Part shown: positions 1 to 8,331 of the stretch, piece by piece
How the letters are laid out: every line of letters starts with the position of its first letter
How positions within the stretch are numbered: the stretch's first letter is position 1
Assembly (NCBI RefSeq): GCF_003399625.1
Contig: NZ_NBXA01000026.1
Span: forward strand, 124,001 to 188,000
Source of the DNA: Subtercola boreus
Lineage (GTDB): Bacteria > Actinomycetota > Actinomycetes > Actinomycetales > Microbacteriaceae
Length of the DNA: 64,000 bases
Direction of reading: 5' to 3'
The notes under the pieces: model-generated
What the model was told of the DNA's origin: nothing
Seen by the model: the letters and a program-made list of their open reading frames with translations, nothing else
Database searches by the model: none
Position numbers and translations under genes: made by a program

Positions 1-866
1 AAGTTGCGAATGTTCATGAGCTGGGTCTCGCTCAGCGCAACGAGCTCGCTGACGGTGTTGATTCCCTCGCGCTTCAGGCAGTTGTACGAACGCACCGACA
101 GATCGAGGTCTTCGATCGGAACGGCGAGCTCCGAGCTCAGCACGGCGTCGACAGGAGCCGGGCCGATCTCGATGCCCTCAGCGGCAGTGTTGAGCTCGCG
201 GGCGAGGCCGAACAGCTCTGTCAGCGTGCGGCCGGCAGACGCGATGGCGTCGCGCGGCGTGATGGCCGGCTTCGTCTCCACGTCGACGACCAGGCGGTCG
301 AAGTCGGTGCGCTCACCGGCACGAGTCGCCTCGACGCGGTAGGTGACCTTGAGCACGGGCGAGTAGATCGAGTCGATCGGGATCTGGCCCGCTTCGCTGA
401 ACTCGCTTCGGTTCTGGGTCGACGAGACGTAGCCGCGGCCACGCTCGATGATGAGCTCGAGTTCGAACTTCGCCTTGTCGTTCAGGGTGGCGATGACGAG
501 CTCGGGGTTGTGGATCTCCACACCGGCAGGAGCCGAGATGTCGGCCGCCGTGACCTGGCCCGATGCGTGCTTCCGCAGGTAGGCCGTGATCGGCTCGTCG
601 TGCTCACTCGAGACGACTAGTCCCTTGATGTTCAGGATGATCTCGGTGACGTCTTCCTTCACACCGGGGATCGTGCTGAACTCGTGCAGCACGCCGTCGA
701 GGCGGATGCTCGTGACAGCTGCACCTGGAATGGACGAGAGCAGAGTGCGACGGAGGGAGTTACCGAGGGTGTAACCGAAGCCGGGTTCCAGCGGTTCGAT
801 GACGAACCGTGAACGGAACTCCGAGATGTTCTCTTCGGTGAGCGTTGGACGCTGTGCAATGAGCAC
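1..866 (-). CDS. rpoA: RNA polymerase alpha subunit (3' end outside window)
   Basis: This encodes the alpha subunit of RNA polymerase, which nucleates core assembly and contacts activators and UP elements. I read 288 codons from a GTG start at 866; the frame is still open at base 1, so the last part of the C-terminal domain is missing. The N-terminus reads [16 protein letters not shown] and is followed by the typical assembly motif [19 protein letters not shown]. The visible end ([19 protein letters not shown]) is the alpha-CTD DNA-binding region. The gene lies downstream of rpsK without an rpsD between them. Translation of the reverse strand supports it directly. Confidence 0.97.
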   Translation of the reverse strand, partial: MLIAQRPTLTEENISEFRSRFVIEPLEPGFGYTLGNSLRRTLLSSIPGAAVTSIRLDGVLHEFSTIPGVKEDVTEIILNIKGLVVSSEHDEPITAYLRKHASGQVTAADISAPAGVEIHNPELVIATLNDKAKFELELIIERGRGYVSSTQNRSEFSEAGQIPIDSIYSPVLKVTYRVEATRAGERTDFDRLVVDVETKPAITPRDAIASAGRTLTELFGLARELNTAAEGIEIGPAPVDAVLSSELAVPIEDLDLSVRSYNCLKREGINTVSELVALSETQLMNIRN

Positions 867-884
867 TGTTGATTCCTTTCGGCT

Positions 885-906
885 AAGTGTCCGCTATATG
901 ACACTT
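885..906 (-). other. Hairpin in the rpoA leader
   Basis: AAGTGTC (885-891) and GACACTT (900-906) form a perfect 7-bp inverted repeat around an 8-nt AT-rich loop. It lies 18 nt upstream of the rpoA GTG start. It could be an mRNA stem controlling rpoA translation or a processing site. No regulator is visible. Confidence 0.45.
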
Positions 907-981
907 GCGTTTGCGTACAGGGTGGCGAGCCCGACGTTGTTGAGTTTTCACGGTGCTCGCGCACCGCAGCTGAACGGCCTG

Positions 982-1014
982 AGCGGCGTGACCCCGTGGA
1001 GGAGTCACGCCGCT
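982..1014 (-). other. Strong hairpin in the rpsK-rpoA spacer
   Basis: AGCGGCGTGAC (982-992) pairs perfectly with GTCACGCCGCT (1004-1014) around an 11-nt loop, 20 nt after the rpsK stop. No T-run follows it on the minus strand. It may act as a partial terminator or an mRNA-stabilising stem that adjusts r-protein versus rpoA output. That role is inference. Confidence 0.6.
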
Positions 1015-1034
1015 GGGGCTGTGGAAAGGAACCG

Positions 1035-1433
1035 CTACACGCGGCGACGCTTGGGCGGGCGGCAACCGTTGTGCGCCTGCGGCGTGACGTCGTTGATCGT
1101 TCCGACCTCGAGGCCTGCGGCCTGGAGCGAACGGATCGCCGTCTCACGACCCGAACCCGGACCCTTGACGAAGACGTCGACCTTCTTGACACCCTGCTCC
1201 TGCGCCTGGCGGGCGGCCGACTCGGCCGACAGCTGGGCTGCGAACGGAGTCGACTTGCGGGAGCCCTTGAAGCCGACGGTGCCGGACGAGGCCCAGCTCA
1301 GCACGGCACCCGACGGGTCGGTGATCGTCACGATGGTGTTGTTGAACGTCGACTTGATGTGGGCCTGGCCCACGGGGATGTTCTTCTTCTCTTTACGCCG
1401 CGGCTTGCGAGCGGCCGATTTTGGTGCTGCCAT
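1035..1433 (-). CDS. rpsK: 30S ribosomal protein S11
   Basis: S11 is a platform protein of the 30S subunit near the mRNA exit and the 690 loop of 16S rRNA. The 132-residue product carries the family core ([15 protein letters not shown], then [14 protein letters not shown]) and ends in the basic tail [15 protein letters not shown], which is the universal S11 C-terminus. Length is normal. It lies between rpsM and rpoA in the alpha operon, 62 nt after the rpsM stop. Confidence 0.98.
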   Translation of the reverse strand: MAAPKSAARKPRRKEKKNIPVGQAHIKSTFNNTIVTITDPSGAVLSWASSGTVGFKGSRKSTPFAAQLSAESAARQAQEQGVKKVDVFVKGPGSGRETAIRSLQAAGLEVGTINDVTPQAHNGCRPPKRRRV

Positions 1434-1495
1434 GATGTTCTCCTAAAACGTTTATGGCGATGCCGTGCTTCGGGGCCTGAACCCGGAAGTGTTGG

Positions 1496-1870
1496 CTATC
1501 GGGCCTTCTTCTTGCCTGCAACGGTGCGCTTCGGGCCCTTACGGGTACGAGCGTTGGTCTTGGTGCGCTGGCCGTGCACGGGCAGGCCGCGACGGTGACG
1601 GATGCCCTGGTAGCTGCCGATCTCGACCTTGCGGCGGATGTCGGCTGCAACCTCACGGCGGAGGTCACCCTCCACCTTGTACGCGCCTTCGATGTGGTCG
1701 CGCAGGGCGACCAGCTGCTCGTCGGTGAGGTCTTTGACGCGAACGTCACCCGAGATCTCGGTGTCGGCGAGGGTCTGAAGGGCCCTCGTGCGGCCGACGC
1801 CGTAGATGTAAGTCAGTGCGACCTCCACGCGCTTGTCGCGCGGAATGTCTACTCCTGCAATACGTGCCAT
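1496..1870 (-). CDS. rpsM: 30S ribosomal protein S13
   Basis: S13 sits in the 30S head, contacts the P-site tRNA and forms intersubunit bridges with the 50S subunit. The 124-residue protein starts [21 protein letters not shown] and has the helix-two-turn-helix core, the motif [19 protein letters not shown] and a lysine-rich tail ending in GKKKAR. Start, length and tail all match the family. It lies downstream of rpmJ and upstream of rpsK. Confidence 0.98.
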   Translation of the reverse strand: MARIAGVDIPRDKRVEVALTYIYGVGRTRALQTLADTEISGDVRVKDLTDEQLVALRDHIEGAYKVEGDLRREVAADIRRKVEIGSYQGIRHRRGLPVHGQRTKTNARTRKGPKRTVAGKKKAR

Positions 1871-2005
1871 GGTGGCATGCTCCTGTTAGTGAGTGGAGGT
1901 CTGTAGCAGTGCCTGTGCCGCGGCCTCCAACCGCGGGTGTCTCCCGACCGCTCCTCGCGGAGACGGCCGGGATTCTGGCCCTGCTATAAAACGGGGTACT
2001 GCTGC

Positions 2006-2122
2006 CTAGCCCTGGCGCTGCTTGTGACGCGGGTTGGACTTGCAGATGACCATGACGTTGCCGTTCCGGCGAATGACTCGGCAGTGCTCGCAGATCGGCT
2101 TGACGCTGGGGTTGACCTTCAT
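2006..2122 (-). CDS. rpmJ: 50S ribosomal protein L36 (zinc-binding form)
   Basis: This is a 38-codon gene found by reading the minus strand between infA and rpsM. The product starts [14 protein letters not shown] and ends NPRHKQRQG. Cys11, Cys14, Cys27 and His33 make the zinc ribbon of the C+ form of L36, which binds 23S rRNA in the 50S subunit. Its place after infA is the usual bacterial order. As the zinc form, it is the copy that would be replaced by a Cys-free paralogue under zinc limitation in genomes that have one; none is seen here. Confidence 0.96.
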   Translation of the reverse strand: MKVNPSVKPICEHCRVIRRNGNVMVICKSNPRHKQRQG

Positions 2123-2200
2123 TGTTCTGTTCCTATCGCTGTCTTCGTACCCGCCGAGAGCGGCGGGCCGTTACTTTCCAGCGTTCGTTACCTGTGACCG

Positions 2201-2422
2201 CTACTTGTAGCGGTAGACGATACGACCACGGGTGAGGTCGTAGGGGCTGAGCTCCACGATCACGCGGTCCTCAGGGAGGATACGGATGTAGTGCTGTCGC
2301 ATCTTGCCCGAAATGTGGGCAAGAACTCTGTGTCCGTTGGTCAACTCAACGCGAAACATCGCGTTGGGAAGAGCCTCGACCACTGCGCCCTCGATCTCGA
2401 TGACACCGTCTTTTTTGGCCAT
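2201..2422 (-). CDS. infA: Translation initiation factor IF-1
   Basis: IF-1 binds the 30S A site during initiation and works with IF-2 and IF-3. The 73-residue product is a single S1/OB-fold domain with the family signature [12 protein letters not shown], then [14 protein letters not shown] and [13 protein letters not shown]. Length is standard. In most actinobacteria infA follows map directly. Here the mannitol locus separates the two, so infA must have its own promoter in the short 2423-2509 spacer, or read through from mtlD. Confidence 0.98.
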   Translation of the reverse strand: MAKKDGVIEIEGAVVEALPNAMFRVELTNGHRVLAHISGKMRQHYIRILPEDRVIVELSPYDLTRGRIVYRYK

Positions 2423-2472
2423 AACTCACTGTCTGTATAAGTATTGATTACTGGTCGTGCGTGTATTGTTTC

Positions 2473-2486
2473 GGTGTCGTGACACC
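2473..2486. other. Palindrome between mtlD and infA
   Basis: GGTGTC-GT-GACACC is a perfect 6-bp inverted repeat in the 87-nt spacer between the mtlD stop and the infA start. It could be an operator for infA or part of a weak terminator after mtlD. I see no convincing -35/-10 pair around it. Confidence 0.35.
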
Positions 2487-2509
2487 AAAGATCGAGTCTA
2501 CCACAGCTT

Positions 2510-3658
2510 TCAGCGGCTGGAGATGACCGATGCGAACGTCTGCACCAGGGCCGGGAACAGCGGGTGACCGTCTGCGATACCTGTGATCCGGGTCACTGCG
2601 TCTTCTGCCGAATTCGAGGCGAGGATCTGCTGCAACTCGACCGACTCGGGGTCGGCGGGCACGTCGAACTCGAGAGCAGCGCGGATGGCCGCCAGCAGGG
2701 CAGCCGGCTCGATCCCGCGCTCGGCCAACTGGGCGGCCGGCCCGATGAACCGCTCGTTGCGGCTGAGCTTGCGGAGGGGTGCGCGCCCGACGCGGTCGAC
2801 GGTGTCGGGCAGGTAGGGGTTCGCGAAGCGCTGGAGGTTCTTCTCCAGATATGCCTCCTGCACGCTCGGGTCGAATTCGTGCTTGGCGACGAGGAGTGAC
2901 TTCGTCTCCTCGAGCACAGCCTTCACCTTCGTGAAGATGTCGGGAACCGCGATCGCCTCAGCGACAGGAGCAATTCCCTCTGCCGCACCGAAGTACGCCG
3001 TCGCAGCATGGCCGGTGTTCACCGTGAAGAGCTTCCGCTCGATGTAGGGGGCGAGGTCGGGCACGAAGTGCGCCTCGGGGATGTTCGGCAGAGCGTCCCC
3101 GAACGGACCCGACGCGATGGCCCATTCGAAGAAGTCCTCGACGGTCACGTCGAGGCCGGCATCCGGTGCCTGTCCCGGCACGATGCGGTCGACGGCGGTG
3201 TTCGCGAAGACGGCCCGCGCCGAGACGGCAGCGAAGTCGGCGCCGAGTGCGGTCTCGATGTGCCCCCGCAGAGCATCCGTCGCGTTGATCGCGTTCTCGC
3301 AGGCCATCACCTGCAGCGGAGCATCCGATGCCGAGCGGGCCTGGATCGCCCGCCCGATCAGGGGTGCCACGAAACGGAGGATGTTCGGACCGACAGCGGT
3401 CGTCACGATGTCGGCCGACGCGATCTCAGCGACCACACCAGCCTCGTCGGCCGAGCTGTTCAGTGCCCGGAAGTTGTCGACCGTCCATGTGCGGGGCGAC
3501 AGCCCCACCTCGAAGACGTCGTAGGTCGGCGCCGCCGCGAGTGCGTCGATGAGAGAGGCGTTGACATCGGCGAAGACGACCTCGTAGCCGGCGTTGTGCA
3601 GGATCAGGCCGACGAATCCGCGACCGATGTTGCCTGCACCGAAGTGAACGGCCTTCAT
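2510..3658 (-). CDS. mtlD: Mannitol-1-phosphate 5-dehydrogenase
   Basis: The enzyme oxidises mannitol-1-phosphate, made by the PTS, to fructose-6-phosphate with NAD. The 382-residue protein starts [17 protein letters not shown], the Rossmann NAD-binding loop of MtlD. It contains the MACENAIN segment and the family motif [10 protein letters not shown], with the lysine, asparagine and histidine expected at the active site of polyol dehydrogenases. Length matches the family. It is the last gene of the minus-strand mannitol operon, and its ATG overlaps the mtlF stop by one base, which implies translational coupling. Confidence 0.96.
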   Translation of the reverse strand: MKAVHFGAGNIGRGFVGLILHNAGYEVVFADVNASLIDALAAAPTYDVFEVGLSPRTWTVDNFRALNSSADEAGVVAEIASADIVTTAVGPNILRFVAPLIGRAIQARSASDAPLQVMACENAINATDALRGHIETALGADFAAVSARAVFANTAVDRIVPGQAPDAGLDVTVEDFFEWAIASGPFGDALPNIPEAHFVPDLAPYIERKLFTVNTGHAATAYFGAAEGIAPVAEAIAVPDIFTKVKAVLEETKSLLVAKHEFDPSVQEAYLEKNLQRFANPYLPDTVDRVGRAPLRKLSRNERFIGPAAQLAERGIEPAALLAAIRAALEFDVPADPESVELQQILASNSAEDAVTRITGIADGHPLFPALVQTFASVISSR

Positions 3659-4095
3659 CAGTCCTCGTTCACCTGGGAGAGAAGCGCGAACACGGCTTCG
3701 TCGCTCGGGGCCTTCAGCAACTTCTCGACCTCGTCTTCATCACTGAAGATGAGGGCGATCTTCGAGAGGATGTCGAGGTGCCCTCCGTCTTTGCCGGCGA
3801 TGCCGACGACGAAGCGCACCTCTTCACCATTCCAGTCGATGGGCTTCGAGTACCGCACGAACGAGAGCGCAGAGTCGAGGATCGCATCCTTGCCCTCGTT
3901 CGTGCCGTGCGGGATCGCGAGGTAGTTGCCCATGTAGGTGGAGACGGACGTCTCACGTTCGAGCATCGACGCCAGGTAGTCGTTCGTGACCGCGCCGGCC
4001 GCGAGCAGGAGGTCGTTCGCCTCGGCGATCGCGTCCTCCTTGGTCTCGGCCGTTCCGTGGATCTTGATCGAGTTCAGCGTCAATACGTCGCTCAT
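3658..4095 (-). CDS. mtlF: Mannitol-type PTS EIIA component
   Basis: This is a free-standing EIIA phosphocarrier that takes phosphate from HPr and passes it to the EIIB domain of MtlA. The 145 residues form one PTS EIIA type-2 domain. The phosphorylated histidine is His63 in [13 protein letters not shown], and a second conserved histidine lies in [11 protein letters not shown]. An AAGGAG ribosome site precedes the ATG. It sits between mtlA and mtlD, so IIA is a separate protein here rather than fused to IICB as in Escherichia coli MtlA. Confidence 0.95.
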   Translation of the reverse strand: MSDVLTLNSIKIHGTAETKEDAIAEANDLLLAAGAVTNDYLASMLERETSVSTYMGNYLAIPHGTNEGKDAILDSALSFVRYSKPIDWNGEEVRFVVGIAGKDGGHLDILSKIALIFSDEDEVEKLLKAPSDEAVFALLSQVNED

Positions 4096-4147
4096 GAGAA
4101 TTCCGTCTCCTTGTCATGCGTTGTGCGGGTGGGGCGAGGCTTTTCGC

Positions 4148-5764
4148 TTACGCCTTCTCGGTGTTGTGCTGGCGTTCGAGCAGCCCGACGATCTCGTCGT
4201 ACTTCGGGCTCGACATGAAGTTGTCGACCGAGACGTGCTCGGCACTCGGGGACTGCTGCTTCGCCCGGGCGGTCAGGTCCTGGTGGGTGATGACCAGGTC
4301 GATGTCGTCGGTCAGGTTCGAGATCGCCTTGTTGACCACAGTAACGTCCGTGATGCCGGCTTTCTTGATCTTGTTGCGAAGCACCGACGCCCCCATTGCG
4401 CTCGAGCCCATTCCCGCGTCGCAGGCGAACACGATGTTGTGCACGGCGGGAATCGACTGCGCCTCCTGGGCGCGGGACACCTCTTCGGCGGACTCGGGGT
4501 CGCGGGTCGACAGATCGGCCAGGCCACCCGCCTCATTCGCGAGTCCGTCTGCCTGCAGGTGGCCGAGCACCGAGCTCTGCTTGCCCTTGTTGGCCTGCGT
4601 CTGCGCGATGGCGGCGCTCAGGTCTCCGGCGTTCTCTGCAGCGAGGTCACGCTTGCGGGTGGCCCGCAGGATGATCGCGGTGACGAAGAACGACACGGCA
4701 GCCGATGCGATGACCGACAGGATCACGCCGACGTAGGAGTCAGGCGCGGTCTGGATCAGGATCGCGATGATCGACCCGGGTGAGGCCGGAGCGCGGAGTC
4801 CCGTCTGGAACAGCACGTTCACGAACACGCCGGTCATGCCACCGAGGATCGCGGCGATGATCGTCATCGGCTTCATGAGCACGTACGGGAAGTAGATCTC
4901 GTGGATGCCGCCGAAGAACTGGATGATGATCGCGCCGGGGGCGCTGGCCTTGGCAAGACCCACACCGAAGATCGCGAAGGCGATCAGGATGCCGACGCCG
5001 GGGCCGGGGTTCGCCTCGATCAGGAAGAGGATGCTCTTACCCGACTCCGAGACCTGCTGCACACCGAGAGGTGTGAACACACCGTGGTTGATCGCGTTGT
5101 TCAGGAAGAGCACCTTGCCGGGCTCGACCAGGATCGACGCCAGCGGCAGCAGCCCGAGGCTGACCAGCCAGTTCACGGCCGATTCGAGCGCAGCGCTCAG
5201 GGCGGTGATCAGCGGTGCGATGAGGAAGAATCCCGCAATCGCGAGGATCGCACCGAGGATGCCGGCCGAGAAGTTGTCGACGAGCATCTCGAAGCCGGGC
5301 CTGATCTTGTTGGCCCAGATCTTGTCGACCTGCTTCATGATGTAGGCCGCAAGCGGACCCATCACCATGGCGCCGATGAACATCGGTACCGGGCTGCCGA
5401 CGATGACACCCATTGTCGCGATGACGGCGACGACACCGCCTCGGGTGTTGTAGATCATCCGGCCACCGGTGTTGGCGATGAGCAGGGGCAGCAGGTACGT
5501 GATCATGGGCGCGACGAGACCGACGTTCTCGGTGCCGTCAGCGTTCGGGAATCCGCCGATGATCGGAACGAGGATGCCGAACTGGGCGAGCCAGCCGGTC
5601 TTGATGAACAGGGCCGTGATGAGGCCCCAGGCGATGAAGGCGGCGATGTTGGGCATCACCATTCCGGAGAGGAACGTTCCGAATCGCTGGACGGCGACGC
5701 GGGTTCCTCCCTTCTGTGCGGCGCCGGCGGGGGCGCCGGTCTGGGTTTGTGACGTCGTCGTCAT
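4148..5764 (-). CDS. mtlA: Mannitol PTS EIICB transporter
   Basis: MtlA imports mannitol across the inner membrane and phosphorylates it to mannitol-1-phosphate. I start at the ATG at 5764 (MTTTSQTQTG), preceded by AAGGAG; an upstream in-frame extension of 68 residues is Arg/Pro-rich and unlike the family. The 538-residue product has a hydrophobic IIC domain (roughly 20-360) with the substrate motif GGIHEIYFP. A linker follows, and then a C-terminal IIB domain whose active cysteine is Cys448 in FACDAGMGSS. No IIA domain is fused; mtlF supplies it. Confidence 0.96.
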   Translation of the reverse strand: MTTTSQTQTGAPAGAAQKGGTRVAVQRFGTFLSGMVMPNIAAFIAWGLITALFIKTGWLAQFGILVPIIGGFPNADGTENVGLVAPMITYLLPLLIANTGGRMIYNTRGGVVAVIATMGVIVGSPVPMFIGAMVMGPLAAYIMKQVDKIWANKIRPGFEMLVDNFSAGILGAILAIAGFFLIAPLITALSAALESAVNWLVSLGLLPLASILVEPGKVLFLNNAINHGVFTPLGVQQVSESGKSILFLIEANPGPGVGILIAFAIFGVGLAKASAPGAIIIQFFGGIHEIYFPYVLMKPMTIIAAILGGMTGVFVNVLFQTGLRAPASPGSIIAILIQTAPDSYVGVILSVIASAAVSFFVTAIILRATRKRDLAAENAGDLSAAIAQTQANKGKQSSVLGHLQADGLANEAGGLADLSTRDPESAEEVSRAQEAQSIPAVHNIVFACDAGMGSSAMGASVLRNKIKKAGITDVTVVNKAISNLTDDIDLVITHQDLTARAKQQSPSAEHVSVDNFMSSPKYDEIVGLLERQHNTEKA

Positions 5765-5822
5765 GACCTGTCTCCTTTGTGTGCGGGGGTTTTGTGGGGG
5801 TGGGTGCTGGGGGTGCCGAGTG

Positions 5823-7514
5823 TCATACGGATCGTTCTGATGGTGCTGTGGTGGCCTCGAGCACAGCGGCGCGGGCCTCGAACGCCGAGTTCGCCGCCAG
5901 GGCGAGAGCGGCGAACTCCTGTGCCTGCTCGAGCGTGTAGAGCGCGAGCTCCGCACGCACGTCTGCAAGCGCAGCGGGTGACATCGAGAGCGACGTCACC
6001 CCGAGTCCCGTCAGAACGACGGCGAGCAGCGGGTCTGCCGCCGCCTCACCGCAGACGCCGACCGGCTTGCCGAGCGTCTGGCCGGCACGGCCGACCTCGC
6101 CGACGAGGCGGAGCACAGCCGGATGCCACGGATCCTGGAACGCCGCAACCGAACCCAGAAGACGGTCGGCTGCGAGCGTGTACTGGGTGAGGTCGTTGGT
6201 GCCGATGCTCGCGAAGTCCGCATCGGCGAGGATGCGGTCGGCGAGAAGAGCTGCCGAGGGCACCTCGACCATGACGCCGAGCGTGTTCAGCCCGAGTTCG
6301 CGGCCGAGAGCCGTGAAGTACCGCGTCTCCTCGACAGTCGAGACCATCGGGGCCATCACCCAGAGGTCAGCCTCTGTCACGGCCGCGGCATTGGCGAGCG
6401 CTGTGAGCTGGTCGCGGAGGATCTGCTCGTTCGCACGGAGGGCCCGCAGGCCCCGCAGACCGAGGGCCGGGTTCTCCTCGTCGGAGTCGTTCAGGAAGCT
6501 GAGCGGCTTGTCCGCTCCCGCGTCGAGCGCCCGCACGACGACCTTCTTACCGGGGAATGCCGCCAGAAGCTTGGTGTACTGCTCCTGCTGCGCCTCGACG
6601 CTCGGAGCCGAGGTCGAGTCGAGGAACAGGAACTCGGTACGGAAGAGCCCCACGCCCTCCGCACCCTTTGCCACCGCGTCGGCTGCGGCATCCGCGGAGC
6701 CGAGGTTCGCCAGCAGCGGCACGGTGGTTCCGTCGGCGAGCCTGCCGGCGCCGGTCGGCGCGACGGGACGGGCCTTCCGCTCAGCGAGGGTCTGCTCGGC
6801 GCGGGTCACTTCGTCATCGCTCGGGGAGGCCGTGATCGAACCCGTGCTCGCGTCGACGATGACGGTCTGGCCGTCGGTGAGCTCCAGCGCGCCGGCAGCG
6901 CCGACGACGGCCACGATCGCCTTGTCCCGGGCGAGGATGGCGGTGTGTGACGTTGGCCCCCCTTCGCTGGTGACCAGTGCGAGCACCTTGTCGAGGTCGA
7001 GCAGAGCTGTGTCGGCGGGAGCCAGGTCGCTCGCCACGAGCACGAAGGCGAAGTCGGGGTCGGGGATGCCCGGCGCGGGCACACCGCGGAGATTCGCGAC
7101 GACCCGCTGCGAGACGTCATTGAGGTCGGTTGCGCGCTCGGCCATATAGCCGCCCATGCTCACCAGCAGATCGCGGAAACTCGCAAACGCTTCGAAGACG
7201 GCGCGCTCGGCGGTCAATCCGCCCTGCACTCGTGCCTCGACATCGTCGGCCAGAGTGGGGTCCTCCGCCATGAACGCCTGCGCCTCGAGAACGTCGTGCG
7301 CGGTGCCGCCTGCGCGCTCACCGCGAGCCCGGATGTCTGCGGCCGTCGCCTGGAGGGCAGCGGATGCGCGATCCAGCTCGGCGGCCGGAGTGAGCGTCGA
7401 CGGGGTGGCCTCCGGCTCGGGCAGGGGTGCGGGCATCCGGACGACAGGGCCGATGGCCAGTCCCCGGCCGATGCCCGCACCGTGGAGCAGGGTGGTGGCG
7501 GAACTACTCGGCAT
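5823..7514 (-). CDS. ptsI: PTS enzyme I (phosphoenolpyruvate-protein phosphotransferase)
   Basis: Enzyme I moves phosphate from phosphoenolpyruvate to HPr and feeds all PTS sugars. The 563-residue protein from the ATG at 7514 starts MPSSSATTLLHGAGIGRG. The phospho-histidine is His190 in EGGPTSHTAILARDK. The C-terminal PEP-binding barrel has GLFRTEFLFLD, GLRGLRALRANE and the segment SIGTNDLTQYTLAADR. The start lies inside ptsH, an 11-nt overlap, so translation is coupled. Location inside a mannitol operon suggests the general PTS enzymes are made with mannitol uptake. Confidence 0.96.
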   Translation of the reverse strand: MPSSSATTLLHGAGIGRGLAIGPVVRMPAPLPEPEATPSTLTPAAELDRASAALQATAADIRARGERAGGTAHDVLEAQAFMAEDPTLADDVEARVQGGLTAERAVFEAFASFRDLLVSMGGYMAERATDLNDVSQRVVANLRGVPAPGIPDPDFAFVLVASDLAPADTALLDLDKVLALVTSEGGPTSHTAILARDKAIVAVVGAAGALELTDGQTVIVDASTGSITASPSDDEVTRAEQTLAERKARPVAPTGAGRLADGTTVPLLANLGSADAAADAVAKGAEGVGLFRTEFLFLDSTSAPSVEAQQEQYTKLLAAFPGKKVVVRALDAGADKPLSFLNDSDEENPALGLRGLRALRANEQILRDQLTALANAAAVTEADLWVMAPMVSTVEETRYFTALGRELGLNTLGVMVEVPSAALLADRILADADFASIGTNDLTQYTLAADRLLGSVAAFQDPWHPAVLRLVGEVGRAGQTLGKPVGVCGEAAADPLLAVVLTGLGVTSLSMSPAALADVRAELALYTLEQAQEFAALALAANSAFEARAAVLEATTAPSERSV

Positions 7515-7773
7515 CGAGGTCGCGCCCCAGCATCGCGGCGAGGTCGTCGAGGATCGCATCGGCGTTCGCGTCGTCGGAGGAGATGGTCACCGTGTCGCCC
7601 GACTCGATGCCGAGCGAGATGACGCCGAGGATGCTCGCAGCATTCACTGCCTTGCCGTCGCCCTTGGCGATGTTCACCTTCACGCCGGACTTGGCGACAG
7701 CCTGCGTGAAGAGCGAGGCGGGGCGAGCATGCAGCCCGTGCGACGAGGCGATCTGAGCAGTGCGTTCGGTCAT
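7504..7773 (-). CDS. ptsH: PTS phosphocarrier protein HPr
   Basis: HPr shuttles phosphate from enzyme I to the sugar-specific IIA proteins. The 89 residues include the active-site motif SSHGLHARPAS with His15. A serine region (NAASILGVISLG) corresponds to the regulatory Ser46 region of low-GC bacteria. HPr kinase is generally absent from actinobacteria, so serine control is doubtful. It overlaps the upstream IIB gene by four bases (ATGA) and ptsI by eleven. Confidence 0.96.
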   Translation of the reverse strand: MTERTAQIASSHGLHARPASLFTQAVAKSGVKVNIAKGDGKAVNAASILGVISLGIESGDTVTISSDDANADAILDDLAAMLGRDLDAE

Positions 7774-8174
7774 GAGATGTTCTCCGTGGTTGTCGGGGTG
7801 GATGGTCGAGACGGGGCAGGCAGGAAGGCGGCGGCCGGGACGGGGGCGGCCGAGAGGACAGAGCCAGAGGCACGGAGGGTTTCGATCGCGAGGTCCAGTG
7901 CGGCCTCTTCACCACCGGCGCCGAAGACGTCCTCGGGCAGCAGTGCGGCTGGCACGTGGTAACCGGCAGCGATCTCTGTGAGAACCGACAGCTCGTCCGC
8001 TAGGTGCGGCCCGACCAGGAGCACGTCGATCCCGGGCATCCGGGAGTCGATCGCGGACTGGCTCACGGCCTTGACGGTGGCCTCGAATCCCCGGGCCTTC
8101 GCCGCCTGGCGCATGCGGTGGGCGAGGAAGGTACTGGAGGCGCCTGCACCGCAGACGACAAGGATGTTCTTCAC
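7770..8174 (-). CDS. PTS EIIB-like protein (galactitol/lactose type), first gene of the mannitol operon
   Basis: The 134-residue product starts at a GTG (KNILVVCGAGASSTFLAHRMR) with an AAGGAGG site nine bases upstream. The cysteine in VVCGAGASS sits at the P-loop position of small IIB domains, so the protein can probably be phosphorylated. Residues up to about 100 form the domain; the rest is a Pro/Ala-rich tail (APVPAAAFLPAPSRPSTP). MtlA already carries a IIB domain, so this is an extra one. It could serve a transporter encoded elsewhere or signal to MtlR. Its role is not known. Confidence 0.85.
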   Translation of the reverse strand: MKNILVVCGAGASSTFLAHRMRQAAKARGFEATVKAVSQSAIDSRMPGIDVLLVGPHLADELSVLTEIAAGYHVPAALLPEDVFGAGGEEAALDLAIETLRASGSVLSAAPVPAAAFLPAPSRPSTPTTTENIS

Positions 8175-8242
8175 GGTTCTCGCCTCCTTGCGCGATCGTG
8201 CGGGCCGCATCCAACAGGCCCCGAAACAGGTACTCAGGCAAG

Positions 8243-8298
8243 TCTGCTGAAAACGAGCCGTGTGTTCCAGCAGAAAACTTTCCGCCCCCCGCGGAAAG
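8243..8298. promoter_or_regulatory. Paired inverted repeats between mtlR and the mannitol operon
   Basis: Two nested signals occupy the divergent spacer. CTTTCCGC (8278-8285) and GCGGAAAG (8291-8298) form a perfect 8-bp inverted repeat around five C residues. TCTGCTG (8243-8249) and CAGCAGA (8268-8274) form a second inverted repeat, and GAAAAC occurs at 8249-8254 and 8273-8278. This layout suits a dimeric activator, most simply MtlR, acting on the leftward operon and on itself. Binding is inferred from position only. Confidence 0.55.
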
Positions 8299-8317
8299 CG
8301 CCGTGAGATTCGGCCTG

Positions 8318-8323
8318 TAGAGT
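8318..8323 (+). promoter_or_regulatory. Putative -10 element of mtlR
   Basis: TAGAGT fits the actinobacterial TANNNT -10 element and ends eight bases before the mtlR ATG. No good ribosome site precedes the ATG, so a leaderless or nearly leaderless transcript is likely. No clear -35 element is seen. Confidence 0.45.
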
Positions 8324-8331
8324 TTCAGGCC

